In this document: positions 28,234 through 37,804 of the stretch, piece after piece
Position numbering within the stretch: the stretch's first letter is position 1
Layout of the letters: every line of letters starts with the position of its first letter
From: Rhodoferax sp.
GTDB lineage: Bacteria > Pseudomonadota > Gammaproteobacteria > Burkholderiales > Burkholderiaceae_C
Reading direction: 5' to 3'
DNA: 64,000 nucleotides
Assembly: GCA_008015235.1 (NCBI GenBank)
Contig: SSFF01000003.1
Span: 124,001-188,000, forward strand
Position numbers and translations under genes: made by a program
The notes under the pieces: generated by a model
Seen by the model: only the letters and a program-made list of their open reading frames with translations
Databases searched by the model: none
What the model was told of the DNA's origin: nothing

Positions 28234-28367
28234 GGTTTCAATGTAATCTCTCCTGCGCCCCGACCATCCATTGGGCGGACAAAAGGCAGTGACAAATTGA
28301 CAAACGGTAGGCACTGATCCCCACTTGGTAGCAGACATGCCACGACTACCTGCAGAATCTTGTACCA

Positions 28368-29510
28368 ATGCCACACATTTTCCAAGCCATTGCGCTTGCG
28401 CAAAGAGCCATGCACATCACAAATCCGAACCCACGCGTCGGTTGTGTTCTGGAGACCACCACCGGAATCGTCATTGGTCAAGGCCATACCCAGCATGCAG
28501 GTGGCCCCCATGCAGAAATCATGGCCTTGCGCGATGCCGCTGAAAGGGGGCATTCAGCGCTAGATGCCACCGCCTATGTCACGCTGGAACCGTGCTCACA
28601 CCACGGACGGACAGGGCCATGCTGCGATGCACTGATTGCCGCAGGTATCCGCAAAGTAGTGGCGACCAATCTGGACCCTAACCCACTGGTTGCAGGTCAA
28701 GGCTTTGAGCGCCTACGGCAAGCTGGGGTGGAGGTAGAACTGCTTCCATCAGACCACCCTGCCGCCATCGCATCTCGCGAACTGAATATCGGTTTCTTCA
28801 GCCGCATGGTGCGCAAAACACCTTGGGTACGCATGAAAGTGGCGACATCACTGGATGGGAAAACGGCGTTGCCAGACGGTACCAGCCAGTGGATTACTTC
28901 GGCCGATGCCCGCGCCGACGGCCACGCCTGGCGGGCGCGCGCCTGTGCCATTCTTACGGGTGTCGGCACGGTGTTGCAAGACAACCCACGGCTGGACGTC
29001 CGCCTGGTCGAAACACCCCGGCAACCGCATTTGGTGATCGTCGACAGCCAACTGCGCACGCCGCCGGATGCTGCGTTGTTCGACACTGTGGGCAAGCGAA
29101 AAATCTGGATTTACGCCGCCCAGGAAAACAACCCGCAGACTCAGGCGCGCGCCCACCGGCTACAGCAGCGTGGAGCCGACATCCGCTACTGCCCCCAGAC
29201 AATCCACACAACTTCGCAGCAACACCAGGTTGACCTGCAAGCCATGCTGCGGGATCTGGCCCAGCATGAAATCAACGAACTCCATGTCGAAGCCGGGCAA
29301 ACGCTCAACGGCGCGCTGGTAACCAAGGGCTTAGTGGATGAACTCTTGCTCTATATGGCCCCAAAGCTGATTGGAGAAGGCCTGGGGGCAGCGCACTTTG
29401 GCCCCCTCGCTAGCCTGAACCAGACAATGCCACTCGAATTCACCCAAGTCGAACGGGTAGGTCCGGACTTGCGTGTGCTAGCCCGTGTACCTGGGCGCGA
29501 CCAGTTTTAG
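28368..29510 (+). CDS. ribD: Bifunctional riboflavin deaminase/reductase RibD
   Basis: Catalyses the deamination and then the reduction of the pyrimidine intermediate in riboflavin synthesis. 380 aa. The N-terminal deaminase domain shows the zinc motif HAEIMAL and PCSHHGRTGPC; the C-terminal reductase domain shows KVATSLDGKTALPDG, LTGVGTVLQDNP and ELHVEAGQTLNGALV. The start at 28368 gives the normal N-terminus with the deaminase helix (QAIALAQRAM). First gene of the rib run, though 85 nt separate it from ribE. No FMN riboswitch was found upstream. Confidence 0.96.
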   Translation: MPHIFQAIALAQRAMHITNPNPRVGCVLETTTGIVIGQGHTQHAGGPHAEIMALRDAAERGHSALDATAYVTLEPCSHHGRTGPCCDALIAAGIRKVVATNLDPNPLVAGQGFERLRQAGVEVELLPSDHPAAIASRELNIGFFSRMVRKTPWVRMKVATSLDGKTALPDGTSQWITSADARADGHAWRARACAILTGVGTVLQDNPRLDVRLVETPRQPHLVIVDSQLRTPPDAALFDTVGKRKIWIYAAQENNPQTQARAHRLQQRGADIRYCPQTIHTTSQQHQVDLQAMLRDLAQHEINELHVEAGQTLNGALVTKGLVDELLLYMAPKLIGEGLGAAHFGPLASLNQTMPLEFTQVERVGPDLRVLARVPGRDQF

Positions 29511-29595
29511 CCCGCACACGAAGAAACCGCCCTACCGGGCAGCTGTTTTTCACCCGTGACAGCGCCAAGGCACCAAAGCCTGCGAAAATAGCGCG

Positions 29596-30222
29596 ATGTT
29601 TACCGGAATCATCACCGCGGTAGGGCGTATCGACGCCGTTGAAGCGCTAGGCGCCACACCGCAACACGGCAAGCGCTTGCGCTTGGCCTGCCCCCCTGCG
29701 TACCTGGACGATGTCGGCTTGGGCGACAGCATTGCGCTCAACGGCGCCTGCATGACCGTCACCACATTCGACGCCACAGCAGGCACATTCACCATCGACA
29801 TCTCGGCCGAATCGCTGGACAAGACCGCCGGACTCGACCAGATTGGCCCCGTCAATCTGGAAAAAGCCCTGCGTGCCCATGACCGCCTTGGTGGACACAT
29901 CGTGTCGGGCCACGTGGACGGCATTGGCGAGGTGGATTACTTCGAGCGCGTGGGCGAAAGCTGGCAACTGCGGATTGCCGCGCCCCGCCCGCTGGCCAAG
30001 TTTCTGGCCTACAAAGGCTCCATCACCATCAACGGTGTCAGCCTCACCGTCAACCAGGTGGAAGACCGTGCGCAAGACTGCGTGGTAAGCATCAACCTCA
30101 TTCCTCACACCATCGAGAACACGGCCTTGGGGCACCTCCAGGCTGGCTCGCGTGTGAACCTCGAAATCGACCTCATTGCCCGCTACGTCGAGCGCATGCT
30201 CAGTCCTGCGGCCAATGCCTAA
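29596..30222 (+). CDS. ribE: Riboflavin synthase alpha subunit
   Basis: Dismutates two 6,7-dimethyl-8-ribityllumazines to riboflavin. 208 aa with the two tandem lumazine-binding halves, each having a repeat-like pattern: [24 protein letters not shown] and [27 protein letters not shown]. The gap after ribD contains a small GCCC/GGGC hairpin followed by AGCTGTTTTT (29529-29550), a weak attenuator or terminator candidate. It precedes ribBX by 12 nt. Confidence 0.96.
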   Translation: MFTGIITAVGRIDAVEALGATPQHGKRLRLACPPAYLDDVGLGDSIALNGACMTVTTFDATAGTFTIDISAESLDKTAGLDQIGPVNLEKALRAHDRLGGHIVSGHVDGIGEVDYFERVGESWQLRIAAPRPLAKFLAYKGSITINGVSLTVNQVEDRAQDCVVSINLIPHTIENTALGHLQAGSRVNLEIDLIARYVERMLSPAANA

Positions 30223-30234
30223 ACAAACACTCCC

Positions 30235-31350
30235 ATGACCGCTTTAAAACCAGTAGAAATTTCCCCCGTTGAAGACATCGTGGCCGACATGCGCGCCGGG
30301 CGCATCGTCATTCTGGTGGACGAAGAAGACCGTGAAAACGAAGGCGACTTGGTGCTGGCCTCCGACCATGTGACGGCCGAGGGCATCAACTTCATGGCCC
30401 GCTATGGCCGTGGCCTGATTTGCATGACCATGACGCGCGAGCGCTGCGAGCGTTTGCAGCTGCCCCCCATGACCGCCCGCAATGGCGACAAGAAAGGCAC
30501 GGCGTTTACCGTGTCCATCGAAGCAGCCGAAGGCGTTACCACCGGCATTTCAGCGGCCGACCGTGCGCAGACCGTGCGCGCTGCTGTGGCCAAGGACGCC
30601 AAGCCCGAAGACCTGGTGCAGCCCGGCCACATCTTCCCGCTGCAGGCCGTGGATGGCGGCGTGCTGATGCGCGCTGGCCACACCGAAGCTGGATGCGATC
30701 TGGCCGCCATGGCCGGTTGCACGCCCTCCTCCGTGATCTGCGAAATCATGAAGGACGATGGCACCATGGCCCGCCTGCCCGACCTGCAGCTGTTCGCGGC
30801 CGAGCATGGCCTGAAGATTGGCACCATTGCCGACCTGATCGAATACCGCTCCAAATCCGAATCGCTGATCCGCAAGCTCGGCTCGCGTCCCCTGCAAACC
30901 GCCTTTGGCGAGTTCACGGCCTATGCCTTTAAGGACTCCACTGGCGAAGGCATCCATCTGGCCCTGGTCAAAGGTGCGTGGAATGCTAGCGATTCCGTAG
31001 CAGTCCGTGTCCACGAACCCTTGTCGGTACTCGATGCGCTGGAAACCGGCCGCGCCATGCACAGTTGGAGCCTGGAAGCCACGCTGCAACACATGCAGCA
31101 AGAAGGCAAAGGCGTGGTGGTGCTGCTCAACTGCGGCGAAAGCGGCGAACAGCTGCTGGCCCAGTTTGACGGCACCGCGCGTTCGGCCCAGGCCCCGGAG
31201 CGCGGCCGTATGGACCTGCGCACCTACGGTGTCGGTGCCCAGATTCTGCGCCACTGCGGCGTGCACAAGATGCGCCTCATGGGCAGCCCGCGCCGCATGC
31301 CCAGCATGGCCGGCTACGGGCTGGAAATTACGGGCTATATCAGCAAATAA
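30235..31350 (+). CDS. ribB: 3,4-dihydroxy-2-butanone-4-phosphate synthase with degenerate GTP cyclohydrolase II domain (RibBX type)
   Basis: 371 aa. The N-terminal 205 residues are RibB, with the catalytic acidic stretch [12 protein letters not shown] and the motif [15 protein letters not shown], making the four-carbon unit of riboflavin from ribulose 5-phosphate. The C-terminal part aligns with GTP cyclohydrolase II, but the zinc-binding cysteine cluster of active enzymes (C-x10-C-x-C) is absent: after VRVHEPLSV the cysteines are missing. This RibBX form is known in Burkholderiales and lacks cyclohydrolase activity, so a separate RibA is expected elsewhere. A repeat copy lies at 30985-31001. 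Confidence 0.93.
   Translation: MTALKPVEISPVEDIVADMRAGRIVILVDEEDRENEGDLVLASDHVTAEGINFMARYGRGLICMTMTRERCERLQLPPMTARNGDKKGTAFTVSIEAAEGVTTGISAADRAQTVRAAVAKDAKPEDLVQPGHIFPLQAVDGGVLMRAGHTEAGCDLAAMAGCTPSSVICEIMKDDGTMARLPDLQLFAAEHGLKIGTIADLIEYRSKSESLIRKLGSRPLQTAFGEFTAYAFKDSTGEGIHLALVKGAWNASDSVAVRVHEPLSVLDALETGRAMHSWSLEATLQHMQQEGKGVVVLLNCGESGEQLLAQFDGTARSAQAPERGRMDLRTYGVGAQILRHCGVHKMRLMGSPRRMPSMAGYGLEITGYISK
30985..31001 (+). repeat. Dispersed GCTA/TAGC hairpin repeat, copy 3 (inside ribBX)
   Basis: GCTA-gcgattccg-TAGC, followed by AGTCCGTGTCC. A weak, divergent copy in frame at the start of the degenerate cyclohydrolase domain. It could be coincidence on its own. Confidence 0.3.
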
Positions 31351-31377
31351 AACAAACCAATACAAAGGGAAACTGCC

Positions 31378-31854
31378 ATGTTTGGAGCAGACAAAGGACA
31401 CGCCGCCACGCCGCAGGAGCGACTCAACGGCAAGAAACTCAGCATCGGCATCGTGCAAGCCCGCTTCAATGCCGGCATTACCGATGCACTGGCCACCGCC
31501 TGCAAGACCGAACTGCTGGCCCTGGGCGTGAATGAAAAAGACATCGAGCACGTGACCGTGCCCGGTGCCCTGGAAGTGGCCGTTGCCCTGCAGGCTATGG
31601 CCGAAAAAGGCAAGTACGACGCGCTTGTGGCCCTAGGCTGCATCATCCGCGGTGAAACCTACCACTTTGAGCTGGTTGCCAACGAGTCGGGCTCCGCTGT
31701 GACCCGCATCGGTCTGGACTACCAGCTGCCGATTGCCAACGCCATCCTCACCACCGAAAACCTGGAACAGGCCGTGGCCCGCCAGGAAGAAAAAGGCCGC
31801 GACGCCGCCCGTGTGGCGGTGGAAATGGCAAACCTGCTGGAGGAACTGGCATGA
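31378..31854 (+). CDS. ribH: 6,7-dimethyl-8-ribityllumazine synthase
   Basis: Condenses the RibB product with the pyrimidine intermediate, the penultimate riboflavin step. 158 aa. Motifs: [49 protein letters not shown], with the catalytic His. AAAGGGAAAC precedes the ATG. It overlaps nusB by 4 nt (ATGA), as is common in proteobacteria. Confidence 0.97.
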   Translation: MFGADKGHAATPQERLNGKKLSIGIVQARFNAGITDALATACKTELLALGVNEKDIEHVTVPGALEVAVALQAMAEKGKYDALVALGCIIRGETYHFELVANESGSAVTRIGLDYQLPIANAILTTENLEQAVARQEEKGRDAARVAVEMANLLEELA

Positions 31855-32390
31855 GCGAAGAAAAATCCGGCAGCACCAGCAAACGCCCCCCGCGCCAAAG
31901 CCGCACCGGCCTCACAAGCACCGGCGTGCGCAAGGCCGCCAGCAAGTCCGACCGCAGCCGCGCCCGCGGCTTTGCCCTACAAGGCCTGTACCAGTTCCTA
32001 GTGGGCAAGAACCCTGCCGACGACATTGACGCCTTCACCCGCGACCTGCTGGGCTTCAACAAGGCCGATGCCGCCCATTTCGACGCGTTGCTGCACGGCT
32101 GCATTGAGCAGGCTGCACAACTCAACGCACTGATCGAACCGCACCTGGACCGTCCCTGGCTGGAGATTTCGCCCATCGAGCACGGCGTGATGTGGATTGG
32201 CGCCTACGAGTTCAATCACTGCCCCGATGTACCCTGGCGCGTGGTGCTCAATGAATGCATCGAACTGGCCAAGGAGTTTGGCGGCACCGACGGTCACAAG
32301 TACGTCAACGGCGTGCTCAACGGCCTGGCCCCCCAGCTTCGCAGCGCCGAAGTGCAGGCCGACCGCGCCAAAGCCGCTGCAAAAGCCTAA
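31851..32390 (+). CDS. nusB: Transcription antitermination protein NusB
   Basis: RNA-binding factor of rRNA antitermination complexes, partner of NusE/S10. 179 aa with an extended Lys/Arg/Ser-rich N-terminus (residues 1-40) before the helical NusB core ([61 protein letters not shown]). Coupled to ribH by an ATGA overlap and followed by an aminotransferase 7 nt later. Confidence 0.95.
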   Translation: MSEEKSGSTSKRPPRQSRTGLTSTGVRKAASKSDRSRARGFALQGLYQFLVGKNPADDIDAFTRDLLGFNKADAAHFDALLHGCIEQAAQLNALIEPHLDRPWLEISPIEHGVMWIGAYEFNHCPDVPWRVVLNECIELAKEFGGTDGHKYVNGVLNGLAPQLRSAEVQADRAKAAAKA

Positions 32391-32397
32391 CCAGGGT

Positions 32398-33582
32398 ATG
32401 CAGGTATCCAGCCGCGCGCAGGCCATTGAGCCGTTTTACGTGATGGAAGTGGCCAAGGCGGCCTCCGCCCTGGCCCGTGAAGTCGCCCACAGCGACGACC
32501 CCATGGTCTTTCTCAACATTGGCGAGCCCGACTTCACGGCACCGCCGCTGGTGCAGGAAGCCGCTCTGCGCGCCATCCACGCCGGACACACCCAGTACAC
32601 CCAGGCCATGGGCCTGCCCCAATTGCGCGAGCGCATCAGCCACTGGTACGCCCAGCGCTTCGGTGTACAGGTGCCGTCCGGCCGCATCGTGGTCACCGCT
32701 GGCGCTTCGGCGGCCTTGCACCTGGCCTGCATGGCGCTGATCGAAGCCGGTGACGAAGTGCTCATGCCTGACCCCAGCTACCCCTGCAACCGCCATTTCG
32801 TGAGTGCAGCCGAGGGACGCGCCGTACTGCTTCCCACCACGGCCGAGGTGCGCTTCCAACTCAGTGCCGACAACGTGCAGGCGGCTTGGGGCGAGCGCAC
32901 CCGTGGTGTGCTGCTGGCATCGCCCTCCAACCCCACCGGCACCTCCATCCACCCCGATGAGTTGCGCCGCATCCACCAGGTAGTGCAGTCGCGCGGTGGT
33001 GTCACGCTGGTGGACGAAATCTACCTGCCGCTGAGCTTTGATGACCAGTTCGGTCATACCGCACTGGCGTTGGACGAGCACATCATCAGCATCAACAGCT
33101 TTTCCAAGTACTTCAACATGACCGGCTGGCGGCTGGGCTGGATGGTGGTACCGGAAAAGCTGGCACCGGTGATCGAACGCCTGGCGCAGAACCTGTTCAT
33201 CTGCCCCAGCACCATCGCCCAGCATGCCGCACTGGCCTGCTTTGAAGACGAAAGCATTGCCCTGTTTGAACAGCGCCGCAGCGAATTCAAGGCCCGGCGC
33301 GACTACTTCATCCCGGCGCTCAATGGACTGGGACTGACTGTGCCGGTCATGCCGGACGGCGCCTTCTACGCCTGGGCCGACTGTTCAGCCGCCTGTGCCA
33401 AGCTGGGCGTGAAAGACAGCTGGGACTTTGCCTTTGCCCTCATGAACCAGGCCCACGTGGCCGTGACGCCCGGGCGCGATTTCGGTACCGCCCAAACAGC
33501 CAATTTCGTGCGTTTTTCCACCGCCAGTTCCATGGAGCAGTTGCAGTTGGCCGTCAGCCGCCTGCGCAAGTTGCTCGTTTGA
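32398..33582 (+). CDS. PLP-dependent aminotransferase (class I/II)
   Basis: 394 aa. Fold-type I aminotransferase with the substrate motif NIGEPDFTAPP, ASPSNPTGTSI and the cofactor region VDEIYLPL plus SINSFSKYFNMTGWRLGW, whose Lys binds PLP. The ATG at 32398 is used because the family N-terminus (QAIEPFYVMEV) begins there; the same frame is open earlier but overlaps nusB. Amino donor unknown; relatives act on aspartate, alanine/valine or aromatic amino acids. Sits between nusB and tolQ, 14 nt before tolQ, so it is probably in the same transcript. Confidence 0.87.
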   Translation: MQVSSRAQAIEPFYVMEVAKAASALAREVAHSDDPMVFLNIGEPDFTAPPLVQEAALRAIHAGHTQYTQAMGLPQLRERISHWYAQRFGVQVPSGRIVVTAGASAALHLACMALIEAGDEVLMPDPSYPCNRHFVSAAEGRAVLLPTTAEVRFQLSADNVQAAWGERTRGVLLASPSNPTGTSIHPDELRRIHQVVQSRGGVTLVDEIYLPLSFDDQFGHTALALDEHIISINSFSKYFNMTGWRLGWMVVPEKLAPVIERLAQNLFICPSTIAQHAALACFEDESIALFEQRRSEFKARRDYFIPALNGLGLTVPVMPDGAFYAWADCSAACAKLGVKDSWDFAFALMNQAHVAVTPGRDFGTAQTANFVRFSTASSMEQLQLAVSRLRKLLV

Positions 33583-33596
33583 CAACTCAGAACGAT

Positions 33597-34289
33597 ATGA
33601 ATCAGGACCTGTCCATCCTCCATCTGGTGCTCAATGCCAGCATCGTCGTGCAAGCGGTGATGCTGTTGCTGGTGCTCATTTCGGTCGCCAGCTGGGCGGC
33701 AATCTTCCGTAAGCTCTTCGCCCTGAAGAAGGTGAAAAACCAGAATGAGGAATTCGAGCGCAATTTCTGGTCCGGCACCAGCCTCAACGACCTGTTTTCC
33801 ACCGCCAGCCGCAATGCAGCCACCAGCGGTCCCATGGAGCGCATCTTTGCCAGTGGCATGCGCGAATTCCAGAAACTGCGCGAGCGTCGCATCAGCGATG
33901 TGGGCGCCCTGATGGACGGGGCCCGCCGCGCCATGCGTGCCAGTTTCCAGCGTGAAATGGATGTCGTGGAAACCAACCTATCCTTTCTGGCCACGGTTGG
34001 CTCGGTGTCACCCTATGTCGGTCTGTTCGGCACGGTCTGGGGCATCATGCACGCCTTCACCGGGCTGGCTTCCTTGCAGCAGGTCACCCTGGCCACGGTT
34101 GCTCCCGGCATTGCCGAGGCCCTGGTGGCCACCGCCATCGGTCTGTTTGCCGCCATTCCTGCCGTGGTGGCCTACAACCGCTTCGCCCGCGACATCGACC
34201 GCATTGCCAACCAGCAGGAAACCTTCATCGAAGAGTTTTCCAACATCCTGCAGCGCAACGTGAGCGCCCAGGCAGCCGGAACCCGCTAG
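33597..34289 (+). CDS. tolQ: Tol-Pal system inner-membrane proton channel subunit TolQ
   Basis: MotA/TolQ/ExbB family proton channel that powers outer-membrane constriction at division. 230 aa. Three membrane spans: about 10-34, then ATVGSVSPYVGLFGTVWGIMHAFTG, and PGIAEALVATAIGLFAAIPAVVAYN in part, in the family order. ATG at 33597 is preferred over the TTG at 33579 for its normal N-terminus. Three nt separate it from tolR. Confidence 0.93.
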   Translation: MNQDLSILHLVLNASIVVQAVMLLLVLISVASWAAIFRKLFALKKVKNQNEEFERNFWSGTSLNDLFSTASRNAATSGPMERIFASGMREFQKLRERRISDVGALMDGARRAMRASFQREMDVVETNLSFLATVGSVSPYVGLFGTVWGIMHAFTGLASLQQVTLATVAPGIAEALVATAIGLFAAIPAVVAYNRFARDIDRIANQQETFIEEFSNILQRNVSAQAAGTR

Positions 34290-34292
34290 AAC

Positions 34293-34727
34293 ATGCCCGG
34301 CGTAGCCCACCGCGGCCGTGGCCGCCGCACCATCAACGAGATCAACATGGTGCCCTTCATTGACGTGATGCTGGTGCTGCTGATCATCTTCATGGTGACC
34401 GCACCGCTGATCACGCCCAGCATGGTCGACCTGCCCAGCATGGGCAAGGCTGCGAAGCAACCAGACCAAGTCATCGAAGTGGTGGTCACCAAGACGGACA
34501 CGTTCGAGCTCAAGTTGCAGGACAAGACCACCCCCGTCACCCTCAAGGACCTGGCCAGTGCCGTCAAGCGGGCACAGGCCCCGAAAGACAATGCGGCCGC
34601 ACCCAACTCTGCGGTTGTCATCAGTGCCGACAAAAGCGTGAAGTACGAAACCGTCGTCAAGGTCATGGACACGCTGCAGCGCGCCGGTATCCAACGCGTA
34701 GGCCTGTCGGTGCAACTGGTGAACTGA
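34293..34727 (+). CDS. tolR: Tol-Pal system protein TolR
   Basis: ExbD/TolR family, 144 aa. One membrane span carries the conserved proton-binding Asp: INMVPFIDVMLVLLIIFMV. The short C-terminal periplasmic domain includes VVISADKSVKYETVVKVMD, as in TolR. It works with TolQ as the ion-driven stator of the Tol machine. Confidence 0.95.
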   Translation: MPGVAHRGRGRRTINEINMVPFIDVMLVLLIIFMVTAPLITPSMVDLPSMGKAAKQPDQVIEVVVTKTDTFELKLQDKTTPVTLKDLASAVKRAQAPKDNAAAPNSAVVISADKSVKYETVVKVMDTLQRAGIQRVGLSVQLVN

Positions 34728-34735
34728 GCTATCGC

Positions 34736-35650
34736 ATGTCGAAGGCCGTCCAGCACGAATTTGCCCCCCCGCCGCCGCGTGGCCTTGGCATGGCCCTGCT
34801 GCTGGCCCTGCTGGCGCATGGCGGTCTGGCTGTCATCCTGACCGCAGGCATCCAATGGAAACGCAATTCCCCTCCGCAGGTGGCATTCGAGGCCGAACTC
34901 TGGTCCGCAGTGCCCCAACAGGCGGCACCAGCCGCACCGATTGACATACCGGAAGAGCCCACCGCAGCCACGCCGCCCCTGCCTCCGGTTCCGGCAGAAC
35001 CGGTCAAGCCGCCCCCCCCGGTGGTCAAGACCCCAGTACCGGACATCACGGTGGCACGGGAAAAGGAACGCCAGAAAAAGGAAGAACTGCAGCGCCTGGA
35101 GCAGGAAAAGCAGAAACAGGAAAAGCTTCGGCTGGAGAAAGAAAAGACGGCCAAGGACAAGGCCGAGAAAGAACGCCTGGAAAAGGAAAAACAGGCCAAG
35201 GACCGCCAGAAAGACGACAAGCAAGCCAAGCTGGACGCCGCCCGAAAAGAAAAGGAAGAACAGCGTCGGCTGGAAGAAATGCGCCAGCAAAACCTCAAGC
35301 GCATGGCAGGCATGGCGGCCAGTGGCGGCGGCAGTGGTGACACCAAGTCCACGGGCACCGCAGCGCAGAGCAGCGGTCCATCGGCCGGTTATGCGGGGCG
35401 TATTCGTGCCCGCGTCAAGCCCAATATCGTATTTGCCGACAGCCTGACTACCAACCCTGCAGCCGAAGTCGAGGTGCGCACCGCACCCGATGGCACCATC
35501 CTGAGCGCGCGCATCGTGCAAAGCAGTGGCGTCAAGGCCTGGGACGAGGCTGTGATCAAGGCGCTGGAGAAAACCGAGACATTGCCCAGGGACGCCGATG
35601 GCCGGGTGCCAAGTCCCATGATCATCAGCTTCCGGCCACGCGACATCTAG
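34736..35650 (+). CDS. tolA: Cell-envelope protein TolA
   Basis: 304 aa. An N-terminal anchor (GMALLLALLAHGGLAVILTAG), a Pro-rich stretch (about 60-100), then a long Lys/Glu coiled-coil segment (about 105-190, units such as EKERLEKEKQAKDRQ) and a TonB-C-like domain (AEVEVRTAPDGTILSARIV, VPSPMIISFRP). This is the standard TolA layout that links the inner-membrane TolQR to Pal and TolB. The tolB and pal genes usually next to it are absent here. A repeat copy lies just after the stop. Confidence 0.93.
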   Translation: MSKAVQHEFAPPPPRGLGMALLLALLAHGGLAVILTAGIQWKRNSPPQVAFEAELWSAVPQQAAPAAPIDIPEEPTAATPPLPPVPAEPVKPPPPVVKTPVPDITVAREKERQKKEELQRLEQEKQKQEKLRLEKEKTAKDKAEKERLEKEKQAKDRQKDDKQAKLDAARKEKEEQRRLEEMRQQNLKRMAGMAASGGGSGDTKSTGTAAQSSGPSAGYAGRIRARVKPNIVFADSLTTNPAAEVEVRTAPDGTILSARIVQSSGVKAWDEAVIKALEKTETLPRDADGRVPSPMIISFRPRDI

Positions 35651-35653
35651 GTC

Positions 35654-35670
35654 GCTATATTTTTAATAGC
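35654..35670 (+). repeat. Dispersed GCTA/TAGC hairpin repeat, copy 4 (after tolA)
   Basis: GCTAT-attttta-ATAGC with the tail TGACTATCC, in the 62-nt gap between convergent tolA and the small Cys-rich gene. It might also act as a weak transcription stop between the two. Confidence 0.5.
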
Positions 35671-35712
35671 TGACTATCCAATAAATACCCGGGCTGGATC
35701 CTAATTTTGCCT

Positions 35713-35931
35713 TTATTCAGGGGAGGATTCCCGGCGCCTCCACTGCACCGGTGCTTCGGCGGGACGAAGGGGTTGGCTTGTGGCACAGCCGGTCTTCTGC
35801 TGGCTGCAGCCCTTCGCACCGGCACAGCCACCGCACCCCGCCACGCCACGCCCGCTGAATTGCTTCCAGATGCCGCGCACCAGCGCGGCCAGACAACCCA
35901 GCACGATCACAGTAACAACCATGGTTTGCAT
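35713..35931 (-). CDS. Small Cys-rich membrane protein linked to FeoB
   Basis: 72 aa. One membrane helix (MVVTVIVLGCLAALVRGIW) is followed by a Cys-rich cytoplasmic segment with CGGCAGAKGC and a later Cys, then a proline- and arginine-rich tail. This is the pattern of FeoB-associated small proteins. AGGAGGC-like spacing lies before the ATG at 35931 and the gene starts 6 nt after feoB. It may stabilise FeoB or handle ferrous iron. Family membership is inferred from pattern and position. Confidence 0.7.
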   Translation of the reverse strand: MQTMVVTVIVLGCLAALVRGIWKQFSGRGVAGCGGCAGAKGCSQQKTGCATSQPLRPAEAPVQWRRRESSPE

Positions 35932-35937
35932 GGTGCG

Positions 35938-37791
35938 TCAGCCTCCCAAGGCTACGGTCAGGTGGTACACCACAAAGGCAGACAGGTAAGCCAAGCCGAA
36001 CAGGTAGAACACCATGAGCAGCGGGTAGCGCCAGCTGTTGGTTTCCCGGCGGACCACTGCCAGGGTGGGCAGGCACTGGGGTGCAAACACATACCAGGCC
36101 AGCATGGCGTAGGCCGTTGCCAGGGACCAGCTCTGGGCGATTACCGGCGCCAAGGCATCGGCCACTGCGTCATCGGCGGCCGACATGGAATACACCGTGC
36201 CCAGTGCGCCCACTGCCACTTCGCGTGCGGCCAGCCCCGGCACAAGTGCGATGGAAATCTGCCAATTGAAGCCGATGGGGGCAAACACGGTCTGCAGCAT
36301 CTGCCCCAACTGCCCTGCGAAGCTGTAAAGAATGGCGGGGCCCTGGGACGCATCCCACCCGGCAGGTGGCGCAGGATAAGTCGAGAGGAACCACAGCAAG
36401 ACCATCAGCACAAAAATGAGGGTGCCGGCGCGGCGCAGGAAGATGCGTGCCCGTTCCCACAGACCCAACACCAGATTGCGCAGGCTGGGCATGCGATAAG
36501 GTGGCAGCTCCAGCATCAAGGGCTGGTATTCGGACTTCATCCAGGTGCGCTTGAGCACCCAGGCCACGGCCATGGCAGACACCACCCCGGCCACATACAA
36601 GCCAAACAGAGTCAGGCCGCGCAGGCTGAAGCCCGCCACATCGCGTTCCGGAACAAAAGCGCCAATCAGCAGTGCATACACCGGCAGCCGTGCCGAACAG
36701 GTCATCAACGGGGCCACCATGATGGTGGCCAGACGGTCGCGCCAATTGGTGATGGTGCGCGTGGCCATGATGCCGGGGATGGCACAGGCGAAACTCGACA
36801 ACAAGGGAATGAAGGCGCGCCCCGACAGTCCCACGCTGCCCATGAGCCGGTCCAGCAGGAATGCGGCGCGCGGCAGGTAGCCCGAGTCCTCCAGCAGCAG
36901 AATGAAGAAAAACAGGATCAGGATCTGCGGCAAGAACACCAACACACCGCCGACACCGGCAATGATGCCGTCCACCAGCAGACTGCGCAGCGGGCCGTCG
37001 TCCATGCTCCCCTGCACCCACTCGCCAAGTGCCCCCATGGCACCTTCAATGGCATCCATGGGCATACTGGCCCAGCTGAATACTGCCTGGAAAATGAAGA
37101 ACAGTAGGAATGCCAACAAGGCCAGCCCCCACACCGGGTGCATGGCAATGGCATCGATCTGGTGTTGGAAACGCGCCGTTTGTGGTGCCTGGGGTGCGGC
37201 CAAGGCGATGATGCGCCGAACTTCCTGCTGCAGCTGCGACGGAGATCGCGCTTCAGGCCGAATGGCAGCCACTTTGGCCGATGTGGTGTTCAGGTGCTGC
37301 CCCAACAAATCGACCAGTGCCTTGTGGCCATTGTGCTTCACAGCCACGGTCTCCACCACCGGGCATCCCAGCTCGCGCGACAGCACGGCAGCGTCGATTG
37401 CCAGCCCTTGGGCACGGGCAACATCGGCCATGTTGAGCGCCACCACCATGGGTTTGCACAATGCCTGCAGCTCCAGGACCAGACGCAGATTCATGCGCAA
37501 GTTGGTGGCATCGACCACCGCCACGATCAGGTCGGGCGCATCTTCACCGGCACGGCGGCCTTCAAGAACATCCAGCGTCACCTGCTCGTCGGGAGTGGCA
37601 GGCGTCAGGCTGTACGCGCCAGGCAGATCGACCACGGTCAGACTGCGTCCATCGGCCATACGGGCTTGGCCCGCCTTGCGCTCCACGGTTACGCCCGCGT
37701 AGTTGGCCACTTTCTGGCGTGCGCCAGTCAGGAGGTTAAAGAGCGCGGTCTTGCCACAGTTGGGATTGCCTACGAGAGCGATCGAATTCAT
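35938..37791 (-). CDS. feoB: Ferrous iron transporter FeoB
   Basis: 617 aa. N-terminal GTPase domain with G1 GNPNCGKT, G2/G3 region (VDLPGAYSLTP) and G4-like NMAD, then about eight membrane segments with two gate-like repeats (AFIPLLSSFACAIPGIMATRT; LMTCSARLPVYALLIGAF). The ATG at 37791 gives the family N-terminus MNSIALVGNPN; an upstream ATG at 37998 in the same frame would add an unrelated 69-residue extension. Forms an operon with feoA (13 nt gap) and the small Cys-rich gene, expected to be iron-repressed through the Fur box upstream of feoA. Confidence 0.95.
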   Translation of the reverse strand: MNSIALVGNPNCGKTALFNLLTGARQKVANYAGVTVERKAGQARMADGRSLTVVDLPGAYSLTPATPDEQVTLDVLEGRRAGEDAPDLIVAVVDATNLRMNLRLVLELQALCKPMVVALNMADVARAQGLAIDAAVLSRELGCPVVETVAVKHNGHKALVDLLGQHLNTTSAKVAAIRPEARSPSQLQQEVRRIIALAAPQAPQTARFQHQIDAIAMHPVWGLALLAFLLFFIFQAVFSWASMPMDAIEGAMGALGEWVQGSMDDGPLRSLLVDGIIAGVGGVLVFLPQILILFFFILLLEDSGYLPRAAFLLDRLMGSVGLSGRAFIPLLSSFACAIPGIMATRTITNWRDRLATIMVAPLMTCSARLPVYALLIGAFVPERDVAGFSLRGLTLFGLYVAGVVSAMAVAWVLKRTWMKSEYQPLMLELPPYRMPSLRNLVLGLWERARIFLRRAGTLIFVLMVLLWFLSTYPAPPAGWDASQGPAILYSFAGQLGQMLQTVFAPIGFNWQISIALVPGLAAREVAVGALGTVYSMSAADDAVADALAPVIAQSWSLATAYAMLAWYVFAPQCLPTLAVVRRETNSWRYPLLMVFYLFGLAYLSAFVVYHLTVALGG

Positions 37792-37804
37792 GACCAATCC
37801 GTCC

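Noticed and set aside
28234..28367. FMN riboswitch upstream of ribD or ribE
   Set aside because: The conserved FMN-element blocks are not seen in the ribD upstream gap or in 29511-29595; only a small hairpin with a T-rich tail occurs there.
35707..37107. Plus-strand open frame opposite feoB and the small Cys-rich gene
   Set aside because: Antisense to feoB; composition (His, Gln, Gly rich) and lack of motifs indicate a shadow.
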